From Meira nashicola (Eukaryota > Basidiomycota > Exobasidiomycetes > Exobasidiales > Brachybasidiaceae), in NCBI GenBank assembly GCA_001600355.1, contig BCJU01000002.1, positions 3,472,001 to 3,536,000 of the forward strand: 64,000 nucleotides of DNA, given 5' to 3'. The position numbers and the translations under genes were made by a program. A model generated the notes under the pieces. It was given only the letters and a program-made list of their open reading frames with translations. It was not told the DNA's origin and did no database searches. This document shows positions 19,258 to 29,157 of this stretch, piece by piece (the stretch's first letter is position 1; every line of letters begins with the position of its first letter).

Positions 19258-19542
19258 TCAATGATGTTGTATCATAAGAACAAGAAATAACAACGGAGCC
19301 AAGATCGTATAAGCGCCAATCGGATTGGATTCACCTCTAAGGACCGTGCGTTTGAAAATGGGTTTAGTCGATCGCCGTTCTTCGGAACAATCAATGATAC
19401 AGATCTGGAAATGCAGAATGCTGTACAATAAAGTGAGGATGTGGATGGGAATGAAGTGAATGGACAATGAAGTTGTTATACCTTAATCTGCTTTCTCAAC
19501 TTCTCGACTTCCTCTAAGTCACCTTTGTAATTGAACAATTAC
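19258..19542 (-). CDS. Possible small tail-anchored membrane protein (two exons visible, 5' end not found)
   Basis: On the minus strand a coding-like stretch ending at 19482 (GDLEEVEKLRKQIK) is followed by a 77-base intron (GTATAAC to TTTCCAG, 19481-19405) and a 49-codon last exon. The joined end reads through SEERRSTKPIFKRTVLRG into a hydrophobic segment, AYTILAPLLFLVLMIQ, then HH and stop. A charged helix, basic stretch and C-terminal membrane span suggest a tail-anchored or single-span protein. I found no convincing ATG exon; a short acceptor (ACAAAG) before GTGACTTAG hints at another upstream intron. I do not recognise the family. The intron size matches real introns in this window, which is the main argument for a gene. 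Confidence 0.35.
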
Positions 19543-20640
19543 CAATCTATGTATTATGGAAACTATTAATTGATTGCGGCGTATTACAACGGTGCTAATA
19601 TTCCTGCATATATCCCTACTAATATAAGAACTCGGCTAAAGGGCACTATTCTATATTTATCAATATGTCTTTTTTAAACTCCGACGAAAATAATGATGCA
19701 CTTCTCAAAACGTATATTCTGCCATTGTTTGTTCGAATAGTACATCGCAGAGGCGCATGCATACACTCAATCTCCTTCCTTGAAACAAAAGGCGCGAGTA
19801 CGGTACGCAAGGGTCTTTTTTGAACCCTCGGGGGAGGGAAGGAGGTGTGTTGACTATATGATTGACAGATTTCTGATCTTTGTGCTTCTGCTGCTGTTGC
19901 TGCAACAACAACGTCACACTCGGCCTTTCAATGATCAAAAGAGTGAACACTAATCAAATAAAAGTGGAGCAAGGAACATTTTTGTTTATGAACTCCTCTC
20001 TGATTCTCTTCCCAATTCACGCTTATGATCTCGTTTTCCCTTCGCGTGTGATGCGCTGTGCCTCTTTTAACGCTATAATTTAAACCGGCTTCCCAAATGC
20101 CGCTCTGATATGCTTCCATACATTCAAACAATCAAGGGTGGTCCCTGTGCGTGTATAAAAACTGTTCTTCATAGGCATGTACATATGTAACAGACAGAAT
20201 TTTAGGCAGTGTGTCAGAGCATGATCATTTGCATATACATACATACATCAAAATCATACGCGTAGGATGATCGAATCTTACTTTGAAAAATTCAGTGAGA
20301 GAATGAAAAAGCCGGGGAGCTAGTAAAAATGCGTGCGAATGTGGTCATGATACAACGAAACTTTCATAGTTGATTACGTGAAGATAAGATTATTCTTCGT
20401 GATGCGGATATCTGAAAGATGGAGAACCTTAAAAGGTCAATCTACTCATCCCGCTGCAATCTTTTTATGCACTTCGCCTTCGTGCCGATTTCAGCTCTGC
20501 ACTGCATTCTTCTGCGCTGCGCCGACACGATCTTAAGGAAGAAAGCTAAATTATAGTCTAAAATTTATTCATCTCGGCTCCGGGTTTGTGAAAAAGAAAG
20601 ATTGTATTTTGTGCTGATTTTTAGATTGTCATCGTCATCA
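19543..20640. other. Intergenic region between NIC96 3' end and the small membrane-protein candidate
   Basis: About 1.1 kb without recognisable coding sequence. It contains ACAT repeats near 20232-20249 and ACGCGT at 20258-20263. The 81-codon and 67-codon open frames around 19700-20130 look random. Confidence 0.5.
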
Positions 20641-23544
20641 TTAGTGTAGGTATACATCAAGTCTAGTCAATTGCGCAAATGTGCTAGGCTCAATGCGTAA
20701 TCGTAACATTCCAGCGAATAGCATCAAAGCACGGGCCATACTTCGATAATCTGTCAATCTTTGATGCCTGTTTGAATCACCGAATGGAGAAGATTTGAGA
20801 GTTTGATATAATTTGGAGATACAATTCATCACCAATAGCAAAATTTCCGATAAGTTTTTCGCTATTCCTTCATCGATATCCTTAAACGATTCTGCTTTTC
20901 GGGTAATTGTGACCATATCTCCATGCAAAGGGATCAAGTCTAATGATACAATCGTGCTCAACGATTTCTCTAGCTCATTTCGAGAGAATAAATCAAAGCA
21001 TTCTTTAAGAGTCAATAAGGTTTGACAAGTTTCACGTTTCCTGCGTGAGACTAAGCGCAGAATTTGATTTTGTCTTTCATAGCTTTGTAAGATTGCTTTG
21101 GCCAATTGAGCGATATCGTCAACCTTTGTAAGAGATGAGTCGGGGGATATGGTTTCTTGGCTTGCTCGCGTAGGTGGTTCGATTAAGGATACACCTAATT
21201 GGCGATTGACGACGTCCAAAACACGATCGTATTCTTCGGCGATATTGTAGAGCAAGATGGCATCCTTTGTACGATTTTCTGCTTCACTTTGTGCTGCTGC
21301 TGCTCCCACGATATTTGTCAAGAATTCTTTGGAGTCTGCCAATTTGATTAATGATAAACTGTTCTCGATCACACCAGGCGCCTTTACTCCATCGTTACGA
21401 ACATCACCCAACAATTCGAAATATTGTCTAGTTTCGATGACCAAAGCTCGAATCAATTCGTGGCATTTGGCAACTTGCTCTTCCTTGATGGGAGATGCAC
21501 AATCTGCGTTTAAGCAGATCAAGTAGATGTACTGCAATGCTCCCTTCACATCGGATCTAGAGAAAAGTCGAACATATTTCTGAATCAACTTTGCGAAATC
21601 TAACATCATGATCTCTTGTCCTGTTGTAGCATCGACTGTTGTCGTAAGGATCGTTGCATGTGAAGCTTTTTCTAGGCTTGGGACCCGCAACAATCCATAG
21701 TATGTCAACGCAGACGCAAAATTGACTGCATCGACTTGATATTGAGAACGAGAGTATAAATGCGCAATGGCACGCTCAAATTGACCAGAGAGAAGCAAGA
21801 TTGTGAAAAAGTGAATTGGTCGATTGTTTTTGGGGTCGAAATGTCGCTCTCCCAGCTTAACCACGCGTGATCCGAGATCTTCCAACGTCAAACGATCACG
21901 CAAAGCGTCACCAAATTCGGAACTAGCCTCTTCTACTGTTGTCTCACGAACAAGATTTAACTGAACCCAAAGCCACGTTTCGGTATCCTTTGATACGACA
22001 GAAGGGAAATTCTTGTTGATATCAATCCGGCCAATCAATTTGAACAGCGTCAATTTGAACCCATCAATCGAATCTCCACCAAAAGTACCTCGGAAACGAC
22101 TGTTATACTCTGTCACGAATCGATCACGAATAGGTTTGGAAAGAATGTGATCTGCATTGCCTAGCCATGCTTGAAAATATGATGAAAAGCCGCCAGCACC
22201 GCCTGTTGTACTGTCCAAAGACCTGATAGCATCGTCATTCTTTAGGACGAACTCCAATGCTTCTTTTTCGTTACCAGTACTTAGGAGGTAAAAGATTGTC
22301 GCCCAAACGGGAGTAGATCCATGTTCGGTTTGTATGACCTCAAGCTCACTGGGCCACCTTCCATCACGATCAGCAAAAGCTACGCGTTCAAATGCAACAA
22401 TTTTACCTAATGTTGTTGGCTTGCCGCCCAATTGTGCTTTGATAGGATTGCTTGCAATGCGAGCATCGATGAGATTGTTGAAATACTTTTGCAGATACTT
22501 GAGTGCACCACTCGTCAATGATTTGCGTAACTCTCTACCTTCTCTACCTAGCCAAGCAGCAGCAGTAGAGGATGTATTGCCCAGATAGGCAGCAGCGTAT
22601 TGTCGTTCTCGTACAGTAGTTCCTTTGAATTCTCCATCCACGACATTGTCTTCTCCGACTAGACTTGCCAGAGCAAGCCAACTTTCGTACAAATCTTGCG
22701 AGAAACTTGAATCGACTCCAGAAGCTGGAGCAGTAAGAGAAGAGGATCTTGCTGCCTCTCCTAGCGCTGACGCAATAGCAAAAGGGACAGAGTCGATCCG
22801 ATGAGCATTCAATCGTTCCATGACCGCCAAGTATTTGTTTGATCGTGCACCACCAACAGTGATACCAGTGCTGACAGCAGACATTTCTGATCGGGTCGGT
22901 GTGAAACTGCGTGAGCCATAAGATTGTGAAAAGTTGGATGGACGATTGGAAGTACTGATCCCAAGACGGGAAGAGCTTTGCTGTCCTTGTCCGTAATGAG
23001 TATGCTGTCCAAGTTCTTCCAAAATACGAACCTTTTGTGCTTCCCAGTCTCGTGTTTGTGCTTTTGCTAAGTTTCGATGAAAGTCTGACATTGTCTCTCT
23101 TCGACTTTCTTCGATAGCGGAAAGAATGATTTGTTCGCGGGTATGACGTAAGTATGAGTCTACATCGGTATCGGACATTGGTTGCAAAGGTTCAAAAGCA
23201 TTGGCGATGTTGGTTTGATTGATCGTATCGGCTAAACCACTAGCATCAATGCCTCCGTTGGCCAAGAAATAATGTGCTTTTGAATCATTATTAGCACCTA
23301 ATGCTGCATTACCAGAATTGGTTCCAGAAGCACCACCAAAAGGAGTTGCTCGAGTTTGAGCAATTTTGCGAGATTGAGCTTCGATTTGATCCAATCCTAA
23401 ATGAATGTTTGGAAGATCGGCACGCGAACCAAGTTGTGCATTTAATTGGCGTGATTGTTGTAATAATTCTGTCAATGACAACACCTTTTCGCCACTCATA
23501 GATGTTGATGGGCCTCCGAAGCCTCCCTCCATGGCTGTATCCAT
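20641..23544 (-). CDS. NIC96: Nucleoporin NIC96/NUP93
   Basis: 967 residues from the ATG at 23544 (MDTAMEGGFGG); an upstream extension starts at TTG and is rejected. This is the inner-ring scaffold nucleoporin that anchors the Nsp1 channel complex. The N-terminal coiled region (SLTELLQQSRQLNAQ, DQIEAQSRKIAQ) binds the Nsp1 trimer. The alpha-solenoid holds the family signatures YESWLALASLVGED, VWATIFYLLSTGNEKEALEFV, WLWVQLNLVRE, HFFTILLLSGQFERAIAHLY and ALTYYGLLRV. Length is somewhat above the yeast protein because of a longer N-terminal linker. It is divergent from the HECT gene, with 408 bases between the starts. Confidence 0.93.
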   Translation of the reverse strand: MDTAMEGGFGGPSTSMSGEKVLSLTELLQQSRQLNAQLGSRADLPNIHLGLDQIEAQSRKIAQTRATPFGGASGTNSGNAALGANNDSKAHYFLANGGIDASGLADTINQTNIANAFEPLQPMSDTDVDSYLRHTREQIILSAIEESRRETMSDFHRNLAKAQTRDWEAQKVRILEELGQHTHYGQGQQSSSRLGISTSNRPSNFSQSYGSRSFTPTRSEMSAVSTGITVGGARSNKYLAVMERLNAHRIDSVPFAIASALGEAARSSSLTAPASGVDSSFSQDLYESWLALASLVGEDNVVDGEFKGTTVRERQYAAAYLGNTSSTAAAWLGREGRELRKSLTSGALKYLQKYFNNLIDARIASNPIKAQLGGKPTTLGKIVAFERVAFADRDGRWPSELEVIQTEHGSTPVWATIFYLLSTGNEKEALEFVLKNDDAIRSLDSTTGGAGGFSSYFQAWLGNADHILSKPIRDRFVTEYNSRFRGTFGGDSIDGFKLTLFKLIGRIDINKNFPSVVSKDTETWLWVQLNLVRETTVEEASSEFGDALRDRLTLEDLGSRVVKLGERHFDPKNNRPIHFFTILLLSGQFERAIAHLYSRSQYQVDAVNFASALTYYGLLRVPSLEKASHATILTTTVDATTGQEIMMLDFAKLIQKYVRLFSRSDVKGALQYIYLICLNADCASPIKEEQVAKCHELIRALVIETRQYFELLGDVRNDGVKAPGVIENSLSLIKLADSKEFLTNIVGAAAAQSEAENRTKDAILLYNIAEEYDRVLDVVNRQLGVSLIEPPTRASQETISPDSSLTKVDDIAQLAKAILQSYERQNQILRLVSRRKRETCQTLLTLKECFDLFSRNELEKSLSTIVSLDLIPLHGDMVTITRKAESFKDIDEGIAKNLSEILLLVMNCISKLYQTLKSSPFGDSNRHQRLTDYRSMARALMLFAGMLRLRIEPSTFAQLTRLDVYLH

Positions 23545-23952
23545 ATTGTGATTATGGATGTGTTGGAAGTTGAAGGTGTAAAATAGACTTTCTTCCAAAA
23601 TACTATCTTCCTGAGAAGTTGTTATGTACAGGCCAGCACGCGTCAATTTTTAGAAGCAGACCTTTTTTTTCGTTTGTGTGAAGCATATGTAACTTCTTGG
23701 GCTAGTCAGGGCGGGCGCACGCGTGTGTGTGCTTTGGCCTCTAACTCTTGAAGTTTTGGCGTTTGGCTAGAGTGAGCTTTTTCCTCCACCGCTATCCGTT
23801 CATGCGACTTTCATCAGCGCAATCAAGACGGTCAATTCTTTTTTCCAACTCAATCGTTTGCCAACTCAGTCTAGCAGATTGCAAACAACACATAACATTG
23901 TGGAATAAATCAATTCAACGATCTGAGGAGTAACTTCATGAAATCATAGTCA
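23545..23952. promoter_or_regulatory. Divergent promoter between NIC96 and the HECT ligase gene
   Basis: 408 bases. It contains a GC-rich GGGCGGGCGCACGCGTGTGTGTG patch (ACGCGT at 23719-23724). It is too short to hold the missing N-terminal 2-3 thousand residues of a Tom1-type ligase. An in-frame TAG lies two codons before the HECT start. Confidence 0.55.
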
Positions 23953-25899
23953 ATGTCATCGAATGAAGATCCAGGTTCGCCAGGTGAGGGCCGAAGATCC
24001 GGAGACAATGGCGAGCAAAATGGTATTCTTGATATCTCTCAGATTCTAGGTGCTGCTTTCGGAGCTTCTATGGCAGGTTCTAGTGGTGTCAGATTGGCTA
24101 GCTCATCTCATTCACACGTCCCGATCGTTGCCATTTCAGCAGGACCGGGTATTGGACCCGAAGGTGATTTACCGCATACAGCAGCAATGGATTTTGAAGG
24201 AGGCATACCGATGCTTTCTTCCGGTTCAAACATCTTTGGATCACTTCCTCCCGCTGCAATGGATTCAGATGATATTACGAACCAATTACACCGAGTAATC
24301 GAACGAGCTGAAAATGAATCAACAAGCAGAGAAGGCAATGGAAAGGACTCAAAAGGCAGCAAAGAGAAAAATGCCGAAGACGAAGCAAAATTGGCACAGA
24401 TATACGAAAGTTTTGAATTTGAACCTATTTGGGATCGATTAAGTCAGGTATTAACTAGGCTAGAAGGCGATCCCAATGCCGCACAAGTATTGCTCCCTTT
24501 AATTGAAAGTCTAATGGTACTCTCCAAGCACGCTGCAACGGCTGAAGATCTTGCACCTTCCTCTTCATCAGCTCGAGGCTCAGTTTCACCTGTAATTGAA
24601 AGGCCGACAGCTTTGAAAACAAAGCGGGAATTGATGCATGAACAATTTTTCACATTCACAGAGAGACATCGAAAGATTCTCAATTTGATGGTTCGTCAAA
24701 ATCCGTCGTTAATGTCAGGAAGTTTTAGTCTTTTGGTACATAATCCAAAAGTGCTCGACTTTGACAATAAGCGCAATTACTTCACTCAGCAGCTACATAA
24801 AGGAAGAAAAGAGCATTACACACCACTGCAGATCTCTGTTCGCCGTCAGCACGTTTTCTCAGACAGCTTCAGGTGCTTGCAAGGGCATACAGGTCCAGAG
24901 ATCAAGCATGGTAAACTCAACGTTCGATTCTATAACGAAGAAGGAATAGATGCAGGAGGCGTGACTCGAGAGTGGTACTCGATTCTAGCACGAGCGATGT
25001 TCAACCCCGATTACGCCTTATTTGCTCCTTGTGCTGCTGATCGGACAACATATCAGCCAAATAGAGCTAGTGCAATCAATCCTGATCATTTGGCGTTCTT
25101 TAAATTTGTTGGAAGGGTAATCGGCAAAGCAATCTACGATGGACGATTATTGGATGCCTATTTCACACGATCATTCTATAAGCACATCTTGGGAAAGGCA
25201 GTAGATTATCGGGATCTGGAAGCGATTGATCCTGAGTATTTCAAGAGTTTGCAATGGATGTTGGAGAACGATATTGAGGATGTATTGGACCTGACGTTTA
25301 CTGTTGATAATGAAGAATTTGGAGAAACGACAGTGGTAGAGTTGAAACCTGACGGTGCAAACATTCCAGTGACAGACAAGAATAAACAAGAATATGTTCG
25401 TTTGGTCACCGAGCAAAGGCTAACACTTTCCATTCAAAAGCAAATCGAAGCCTTTTTGAACNGTTTTCATGATGTGATACCGAAAGATCTTGTTCGAATC
25501 TTTAGTGAACAAGAATTGGAATTGCTCATTTCTGGTTTACCAGATATTGATGTAGTTGCTTGGAAGAATAATACCGAATTACACGGATACAGTACAAGTG
25601 ATCCAGTCGTTCAATGGTTCTGGAGAGCTGTGCGTTCGTTCGATCAAACAGACAAGGCTAAGCTTTTGCAATTCATCACAGGCACGAGTAAGGTGCCTTT
25701 AGAAGGTTTCGCACATCTACAAGGAGTGCAGGGCACGCAAAGGTTCAACATCCATAAAGCATATGGTGCTGATCGTTTACCAGCCGCGCATACCTGTTTC
25801 AATCAATTAGATTTGCCTCAATACGATTCTTATGAGAAATTGAGGTCACAATTACTCTTGGCAATGAACGAGGGAGGAGAAGGATTCGGATTTGCCTAA
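23953..25899 (+). CDS. Short HECT E3 ubiquitin ligase equal to the C-terminal part of Tom1/HUWE1
   Basis: 648 residues. Residues about 130-190 match the segment before the catalytic domain in Tom1 ([32 protein letters not shown]), and about 225-648 the HECT region: [65 protein letters not shown], catalytic Cys615 in HTCFNQL, and an EGFGFA C-terminus. The ligase accepts ubiquitin on that Cys and passes it to substrates. Typical Tom1/HUWE1 proteins exceed 3,000 residues with ARM, UBA and other domains; none are here, and NIC96 begins 408 bases upstream. So it is a stand-alone HECT gene or the truncated end of TOM1. Base 25462 is ambiguous (codon NGT); G gives Gly, the residue expected in FLNGFHD. 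Confidence 0.9.
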   Translation: MSSNEDPGSPGEGRRSGDNGEQNGILDISQILGAAFGASMAGSSGVRLASSSHSHVPIVAISAGPGIGPEGDLPHTAAMDFEGGIPMLSSGSNIFGSLPPAAMDSDDITNQLHRVIERAENESTSREGNGKDSKGSKEKNAEDEAKLAQIYESFEFEPIWDRLSQVLTRLEGDPNAAQVLLPLIESLMVLSKHAATAEDLAPSSSSARGSVSPVIERPTALKTKRELMHEQFFTFTERHRKILNLMVRQNPSLMSGSFSLLVHNPKVLDFDNKRNYFTQQLHKGRKEHYTPLQISVRRQHVFSDSFRCLQGHTGPEIKHGKLNVRFYNEEGIDAGGVTREWYSILARAMFNPDYALFAPCAADRTTYQPNRASAINPDHLAFFKFVGRVIGKAIYDGRLLDAYFTRSFYKHILGKAVDYRDLEAIDPEYFKSLQWMLENDIEDVLDLTFTVDNEEFGETTVVELKPDGANIPVTDKNKQEYVRLVTEQRLTLSIQKQIEAFLNXFHDVIPKDLVRIFSEQELELLISGLPDIDVVAWKNNTELHGYSTSDPVVQWFWRAVRSFDQTDKAKLLQFITGTSKVPLEGFAHLQGVQGTQRFNIHKAYGADRLPAAHTCFNQLDLPQYDSYEKLRSQLLLAMNEGGEGFGFA

Positions 25900-26110
25900 T
25901 TGCGACTCAGAGAATTTCGAAGCACCTCAACTGTATTACTCACTTCTGTCATTGTACACATTCATCATTCTTTCTCGTTCCATACACATCTTCTTTTCCC
26001 TATGTCTACCACAATTGTACACTCAAAACAATCCTACACAGAGGTCATTAATTCATACAGTAGAGACATATTTTAGGGTGTGTGTTGCTACTATTTTTCA
26101 GTACATTGAT

Positions 26111-27875
26111 CTACCGGAGGCGATCTTGTAAACTTCCACTGGGATTAGATGGCGAGAGACGCTTGTCTAGCGATTTTCTCGATTCATCACGCTGATCACC
26201 CGGCAATCGTAATCGATCTTCAAGGCCAAATGAGCGATCGTTCTGTTCAAATCTATTTTGATTGGAAGTGAAGCCTGAAGATCCTGGTGGAATTCGAAGT
26301 CGATCTGCCAATAAGCCGCTCCTTCGATTATCAAACAAATCTCGATCATCATCCCATGCGCTAGGGGCACGCATTCTTCCACGACCACGAACTCTGATTG
26401 TAGTATGATTGCCATTATCTGGAGAGTCTGCGTAGCCGTTTCTTCCATCACCGCCATTTGATCTTCGTACAGGTGAGGCTGATCGATCACGTCTATCTCC
26501 TCTAATAGTTTCCATTTCTTCATCAAGGGCAGCCATTGTCGTAGCAGATCTACTTCCACGTCTTCTTCTTCTGCGTGCTTCTGGATCTCCACCTACTACC
26601 GCATCATCTGAACGGTCACGATAAGCGTCCATCTCTCTATCCAGCTCATCCATCATTGCTGTACCACGTCCACCTCTTCCGCGTCTTCTGCTTTGTCCTG
26701 GTAAAAGCTCTTTACGTTCACCTGCTCCTCCTACTTGTAATACTTTTGATACAACTTCCTTTCCTGCATCACGACCATGATCTCGATACCATTTACTCTG
26801 TTGAGCTGAACTTTTACCTTTTACATCCAAACTTTCAACCGTCCAACGAATCCATAAATTCCCTCGTAAGTTTTGCAAAGATTTTTGCTCAGTTTGTTGC
26901 AGAAATTTTTGACGATCTTCTTCTTCCATTTCTCGATAAATTTCTGGAATCGTACCCTCTCCATTTGCGTCATTTTGGGTAGAAATTTTTGTATTGTACT
27001 CTTGTAAAGCTTTTGCGGCATCTTTTTCTGGAGCATTGTATAATTTTCCGGGTATTCGTTGTGCTTTTCTAGGGAATAGGATCGATTGCATGAATTCTTC
27101 ATTCCATTCATGCTCTTGTGCTGCTTGTACGTTCTCCCCTGTATCGTGTACCTTTTTAATAGATGAAGCATTTTCCACTTCTTCTATTGAGGGAAGCGGA
27201 ATTAATGGTGCTGTACTTGTACTGACTGCAGGACAAAGATATTCGATGGCCAATCGTGCAGCTGCTGTGTCACTAAATACCACATTACAGCTATGATCAT
27301 TGATCCATTCCAAACCTAATGGTTGGGCACCATAGTGGGTAATATAGGCAAAAAGCCTTGATGTAGAGCATTGTGTGATTGGCTGACCTGTGATATGTAG
27401 AGCGTTGAATCGAATATCAAGACCTTTGCCGATTGTGCCGGGTATATCTGGACCGGGTGCATTCTCTATTTAATGGAGAAAAGATGTTTCTTAGTTTGTA
27501 AGTAACTATAAAGCTGACAACATTTCTTTATCTACACTCACCTTCAACACCCATCAATTCTTCTTCGGCCAAAGCGGGAAGTGCGGAAATGCCTCTTTTT
27601 GCACCTGCTTCGATTGCTTGATCTAGTGGTAAAGCATAAAATTTTGTTGTAGAATTTGGACGGGTAGCTAATAATTCTTCAACTTTTTTCTTTCTTTGAT
27701 TTTCAAATTCTTCTTCTGTACCTTGAAAACCTTCTTCCCATTGTTGCATTTCCGCATCCATTGAAGCATCTTGTAATTGTGCTTCACGTGGATCGATGAT
27801 TGGATTATTCTCGTATGTAGCATCCATCTCTTCTTCTCCATCAGGATTACCATAATCCAATACTGTATCTGCCAT
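26111..27875 (-). CDS. Nuclear cap-binding protein subunit 3 (NCBP3)-like
   Basis: Exons 27875-27542 and 27465-26111, split by a 76-base intron (GTGAGTG to AAATAG), give 562 residues. After the join LMGVEENAPGPDIPG, the degenerate RNA-binding domain reads RFNALHITGQPI-TSRLFAYITHYGAQPLGLEWINDHSCNVVFSDTAAARLAIEYL, close to the NCBP3 signature (EWIDD-SCNVVW-D-A-AA). NCBP3 joins Cbp80 at the mRNA cap and supports export in animals. A conserved LWIRWTVESLDVKGKSSAQQSKWYRDHG block follows. The C-terminal 200 residues are Arg-rich, with repeats of the R(S/D)GL-DRLR type, and probably bind RNA. The N-terminal part is acidic. Confidence 0.82.
27466..27541 (-). other. Intron of the NCBP3-like gene
   Basis: 76 bases on the minus strand, GTGAGTG to TTAAATAG. 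Splicing removes an in-frame stop and unites the acidic N-terminus with the RNA-binding domain. Confidence 0.85.
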
Positions 27876-28148
27876 GATCGCCGAATTCTGAAAAAAAGGG
27901 TACCAAAACTCCGATCCGGCCTTCGTTGTGATCCGTAAAAGTGTTTTTTGTTTGGAACAAAATTCAAGAAAGTAAGCTTTTTACTTATTCTTGTTCGGCG
28001 CAAACGCAAGCGCCGGCGCACGGCCTCTAAAAGCGCGACAGAAGACGAGTAGTACTGCATATGCCCTTCTTCTTGACGCTTTTCTGGGGAGAGACAACAA
28101 AGTGTATACCTATCTTTCACCATCAAATCGTAAAGGATACCCTTCAAG

Positions 28149-28955
28149 ATGGCCAATGCAACATCTGCTGCAACATCTGCTGAACCGCCAACTAGACTAT
28201 CACTCGGACAACCAGTTCCAATTGCATCTCACTTTATACCTACGAACAGCACTCATGGATCATCATCTTCTTCAGCAAATGTGAATGCTACCGCTTCTTC
28301 ATCTTCACTTGTTAATCCAACATCTCTAGCTCTTTCTTTACCACATTCTGATCATTCAGTTCCAATTTCACATGTTGACGTACAATCTTTGCATTACTTA
28401 ACGATCGAAATGCCAAACGTATTACGAAATAGCGCAAGAAGGAATGTGAAAAAGCGTAAAAGAGTGATTGAAGAAATGCAAGAAGCAGGTTTAAGTGTTG
28501 AAGGATTAACAATTTCAACAGGACAACAAAATGAAGACGAAGAAGTGATAAAAAGGCTAGAAGCAATTGGATCGCATGTTGGTGCAACTTTTGTTGAACG
28601 TCTTTCGCGAGATAGACCTCCATTTTCAACAACTTTAGACGTTTTAAAATTCATTTGTAAAGAATTATGGACGTCAATTTGGGATAAGCAAGTTGATAAC
28701 CTTCGAACGAATCATCGTGGAGTTTATGTTTTACAAGATAATGTGTTTAAACCTCTTTTGCGACTTGCCGTTCCTGTTCAAGGTGCAAATTCATCAAGTG
28801 AACTTGCACTTGCTTCCCGGATCCAATTGGCAATTCCTACAGGTTTAATTCGTGGTGCTTTAGCTCGTTTAGGCGTTGCTAGTACAGTTGTGGCAGAAAG
28901 CAGTCAAGTACCACAATGTACCTTTCATGTCAAAACGACAGCTCAAAGGCCTTAA
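28149..28955 (+). CDS. TRS33: TRAPP complex subunit TRS33 (TRAPPC6)
   Basis: 268 residues. The C-terminal half is a Bet3-family fold of the Trs33 type: RLEAIGSHVGATFVERLSRDR, LDVLKFICKELWTSIWDKQVDNLRTNHRGVYVLQDN, and RIQLAIPTGLIRGALARLG near the end. Trs33 is a core subunit of the TRAPP tethering complexes in ER-Golgi and intra-Golgi traffic. Compared with the compact animal protein, the first 85 residues are a Ser/Asn-rich extension, and an insert (RRNVKKRKRVIEEMQ) interrupts the conserved domain. It is divergent from NCBP3, with 273 bases between starts. Confidence 0.92.
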   Translation: MANATSAATSAEPPTRLSLGQPVPIASHFIPTNSTHGSSSSSANVNATASSSSLVNPTSLALSLPHSDHSVPISHVDVQSLHYLTIEMPNVLRNSARRNVKKRKRVIEEMQEAGLSVEGLTISTGQQNEDEEVIKRLEAIGSHVGATFVERLSRDRPPFSTTLDVLKFICKELWTSIWDKQVDNLRTNHRGVYVLQDNVFKPLLRLAVPVQGANSSSELALASRIQLAIPTGLIRGALARLGVASTVVAESSQVPQCTFHVKTTAQRP

Positions 28956-29157
28956 ATCGGTATTCATGTATGTATATCTCAAATTGTTACACAATCATTC
29001 AACAAACCTTACATGACTATGTATTTGATCGCGTCCGATTAGTAGTACAGAAGCATTCGTATACAAGTGATTTGAGGGGAATAATAAGAGAAAGCTGGTA
29101 TATGGGTGGTGGGAAGAAGGGGCAACGAGCACACTAAAAGCAATCATTGAATTGCAT

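Noticed and set aside
19705..20131. Small open frames between NIC96 and the PUB1 side
   Set aside because: No homology, no splice support and random composition.
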